A stretch of DNA of 64,000 bases from positions 1 through 64,000 of the forward strand of contig JAHYJC010000009.1 in NCBI GenBank assembly GCA_019429275.1, written 5' to 3'. Each line of letters opens with the position of its first letter. The first letter of the stretch is position 1. The notes under the pieces are model-generated. The model saw only the letters and a list, made by a program, of their open reading frames with translations, was not told the DNA's origin and did no database searches. The position numbers were made by a program, and so were the translations under genes. The stretch comes from Lentimicrobium sp. (GTDB taxonomy: Bacteria > Bacteroidota > Bacteroidia > Bacteroidales > Lentimicrobiaceae). Below, in pieces: positions 62,794-64,000 of the stretch.

Positions 62794-64000
62794 TTACCCA
62801 ATTTCTGCCAGTTTTACCGGATAATTTCCTGCATAAATATTACCCAGGTTGCCGTCGATGGCAATTTTATCGCCCGGAACAAGTTTTCTGCCGTTGATGG
62901 TGCAGGTTTTTTCTTTTTCATTGACAATCAGTTCGGTACAGTTGACCACACAGGTTTTGTCGAGGCGCACAGCGGTAACTGCGGCATGTGAGGTGGCGCC
63001 ACCACGGGCGGTGATCAGTCCGTCGCATTCGAAAATCATTCCTATATCGTCAGGCACAGTGTCGGGCCTTACGAGGATTCTGAAGTCGGCTCCGTTGGTG
63101 TATGTTTGGAGGTCTTTCATATCGAAAGCCAGCACGCCGTTAAGCACACCTTTTCCGAGGCCGATTCCCCGTCCGAGCAAATCGAGTTCTGAAGTCTTGC
63201 AATCGAAAACAAAGCTAAGGTCGGGTTTGCGAATGTCCTGGTCACGGGTTTGCAGAATGTACAAATCCTCGGGATTTTCACTTTCGAAAGTAAACTCTAT
63301 CTCCTGGTGGCTAAATCCGTGGGTTTCGGTGAGGTCAACGGCGATTTTCATCAGCTTGTCGTAAATTTCGGGGAACATCTGTTGAAGTGAATCCCCCTTA
63401 TCGCCAAACATATTTTTGCGTTGCCTTTCGGTAACCGGCCATGGATGTACCAGTCCGGCCACGATATCTTCGCCCTGACTGCAGAGGGTAAAATCTCCGT
63501 AAAGCTGAATGCCTGCCAATTCAAGATCGGGAGCATGGGTAAACATAACGCCGGTGCCGGATGTCCGGTGCAGGTTCCCCAAAACCATTTTCTGCACAAT
63601 GATGGCAGTTCCCCATTCATCGGCAATCTGCAGGTATTCCCGGTAAACCTTCGCCCTTTCACTGTCCCACGATTGCAATACATTGAAGATAACCTGTTTG
63701 AGTTGCTGAAAGGGCTCGTCCTTGAAATGGATGTTGTGGCTAAGAAGTATATTTTTGTAGGCAAGTGCCATTTCGCGCATCTGGGCGGGCGAGAAGTCTA
63801 TCTTCTGACCGATACCATAGCGTTGTTTAAAATCAATCATTACCTGGTCGAACTCATCGCGCAGCACACCAAAGGCCATGCCCCAGCTCTGTAGAAAACG
63901 GCGGAAACAATCCCAGGATGTCCATCCGAAATTGGGCTGTTTGCTAAGCGCTTCCACAATCTGATCGTTCAGTCCCACATTGAGGTAGGTATTCATGGCA
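62794..64000 (-). CDS. PPDK-like PEP/pyruvate-binding protein, 3' part (cut by window edge)
   Basis: The frame stays open through the window edge. The ATG at 63996 is internal: MNTYLNVGLND corresponds to the MMDTVLNLGLN segment well inside PPDK, so the 5' part is missing. Visible: the end of the ATP-binding domain (YILQTRDQDI) and the phosphohistidine domain with His in GGATSHAAVTA. The chain ends soon after (NLGNIYAGNYPVKLAEIG) and no PEP-binding TIM barrel follows, so this is not full-length PPDK. It could be a swivelling phosphotransfer protein that works with a separate partner. A run of AAGCGAA repeats (about 62728-62758) lies in its downstream gap. Confidence 0.85.
   Translation of the reverse strand, partial: AMNTYLNVGLNDQIVEALSKQPNFGWTSWDCFRRFLQSWGMAFGVLRDEFDQVMIDFKQRYGIGQKIDFSPAQMREMALAYKNILLSHNIHFKDEPFQQLKQVIFNVLQSWDSERAKVYREYLQIADEWGTAIIVQKMVLGNLHRTSGTGVMFTHAPDLELAGIQLYGDFTLCSQGEDIVAGLVHPWPVTERQRKNMFGDKGDSLQQMFPEIYDKLMKIAVDLTETHGFSHQEIEFTFESENPEDLYILQTRDQDIRKPDLSFVFDCKTSELDLLGRGIGLGKGVLNGVLAFDMKDLQTYTNGADFRILVRPDTVPDDIGMIFECDGLITARGGATSHAAVTAVRLDKTCVVNCTELIVNEKEKTCTINGRKLVPGDKIAIDGNLGNIYAGNYPVKLAEIG

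Overview
The window is chromosomal DNA from an anaerobic member of the Bacteroidota, probably Bacteroidales or a relative. The evidence is type IX secretion (T9SS) C-terminal sorting domains, a CHU_C-type gliding-associated C-terminus, SprB repeats, several TAnnTTTG (-7) promoters, A-rich leaders in place of Shine-Dalgarno sites on most genes, and a Bacteroidota-like 23S/5S rRNA end. No tRNA, CRISPR array, phage or insertion sequence was recognised.

Layout. (1) 1-650: 3' end of a 23S rRNA, a 5S rRNA and the operon terminator. (2) 0.8-10 kb: housekeeping and carbohydrate genes: nucleoside phosphorylase, SirB1-like transglutaminase-fold protein, purC, a trehalose-synthase-like GH13 enzyme, a double-DSG aspartyl protease with PDZ domain, an exported GH13 amylase and a GH25 lysozyme. 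(3) 10-23 kb: three large secreted adhesin-like proteins, one with fourteen nearly identical 243-bp SprB units, followed by a 1.2-kb gene-free block of REP-like and 26-bp tandem repeats. (4) 22.9-26.8 kb: divergent mocA and ygfK, markers of selenium-dependent molybdenum hydroxylase loci. (5) 26.8-42.3 kb: two related cassettes, each with secreted T9SS effector genes (esterases, beta-helix protein, leucine-rich protein), a LytTR response regulator and a TPR-LytS-type histidine kinase. A DUF4143 ATPase lies between them. (6) 42.9-61.1 kb: two convergent gene sets that look like an anaerobic purine/uric-acid degradation locus: TrpB-like and threonine-synthase-like PLP enzymes, selenium-dependent xanthine dehydrogenase, SsnA, hydantoinase, YgeW, YgeY, and a conventional xdhB-xdhA-xdhC set. 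Two toxin-antitoxin pairs sit inside the plus-strand run. (7) 61.3-64 kb: a divergent GAPDH and a PPDK-like protein cut by the window edge.

Two observations stand out. First, three secreted-protein genes share a promoter with AACG (CGTT on the coding strand) repeats spaced exactly 21 bp, always 10 bp upstream of a conserved TTTC-N21-TAnnTTTA promoter. This is the spacing known for LytTR operators, and two LytTR regulators are encoded next to these genes. Second, the purine locus is nearly complete but lacks the usual YgeX and carbamate kinase within the window, and carries two other PLP-dependent enzymes instead. Its ygfK-mocA part lies 16 kb away, on the other side of the LytTR cassettes.
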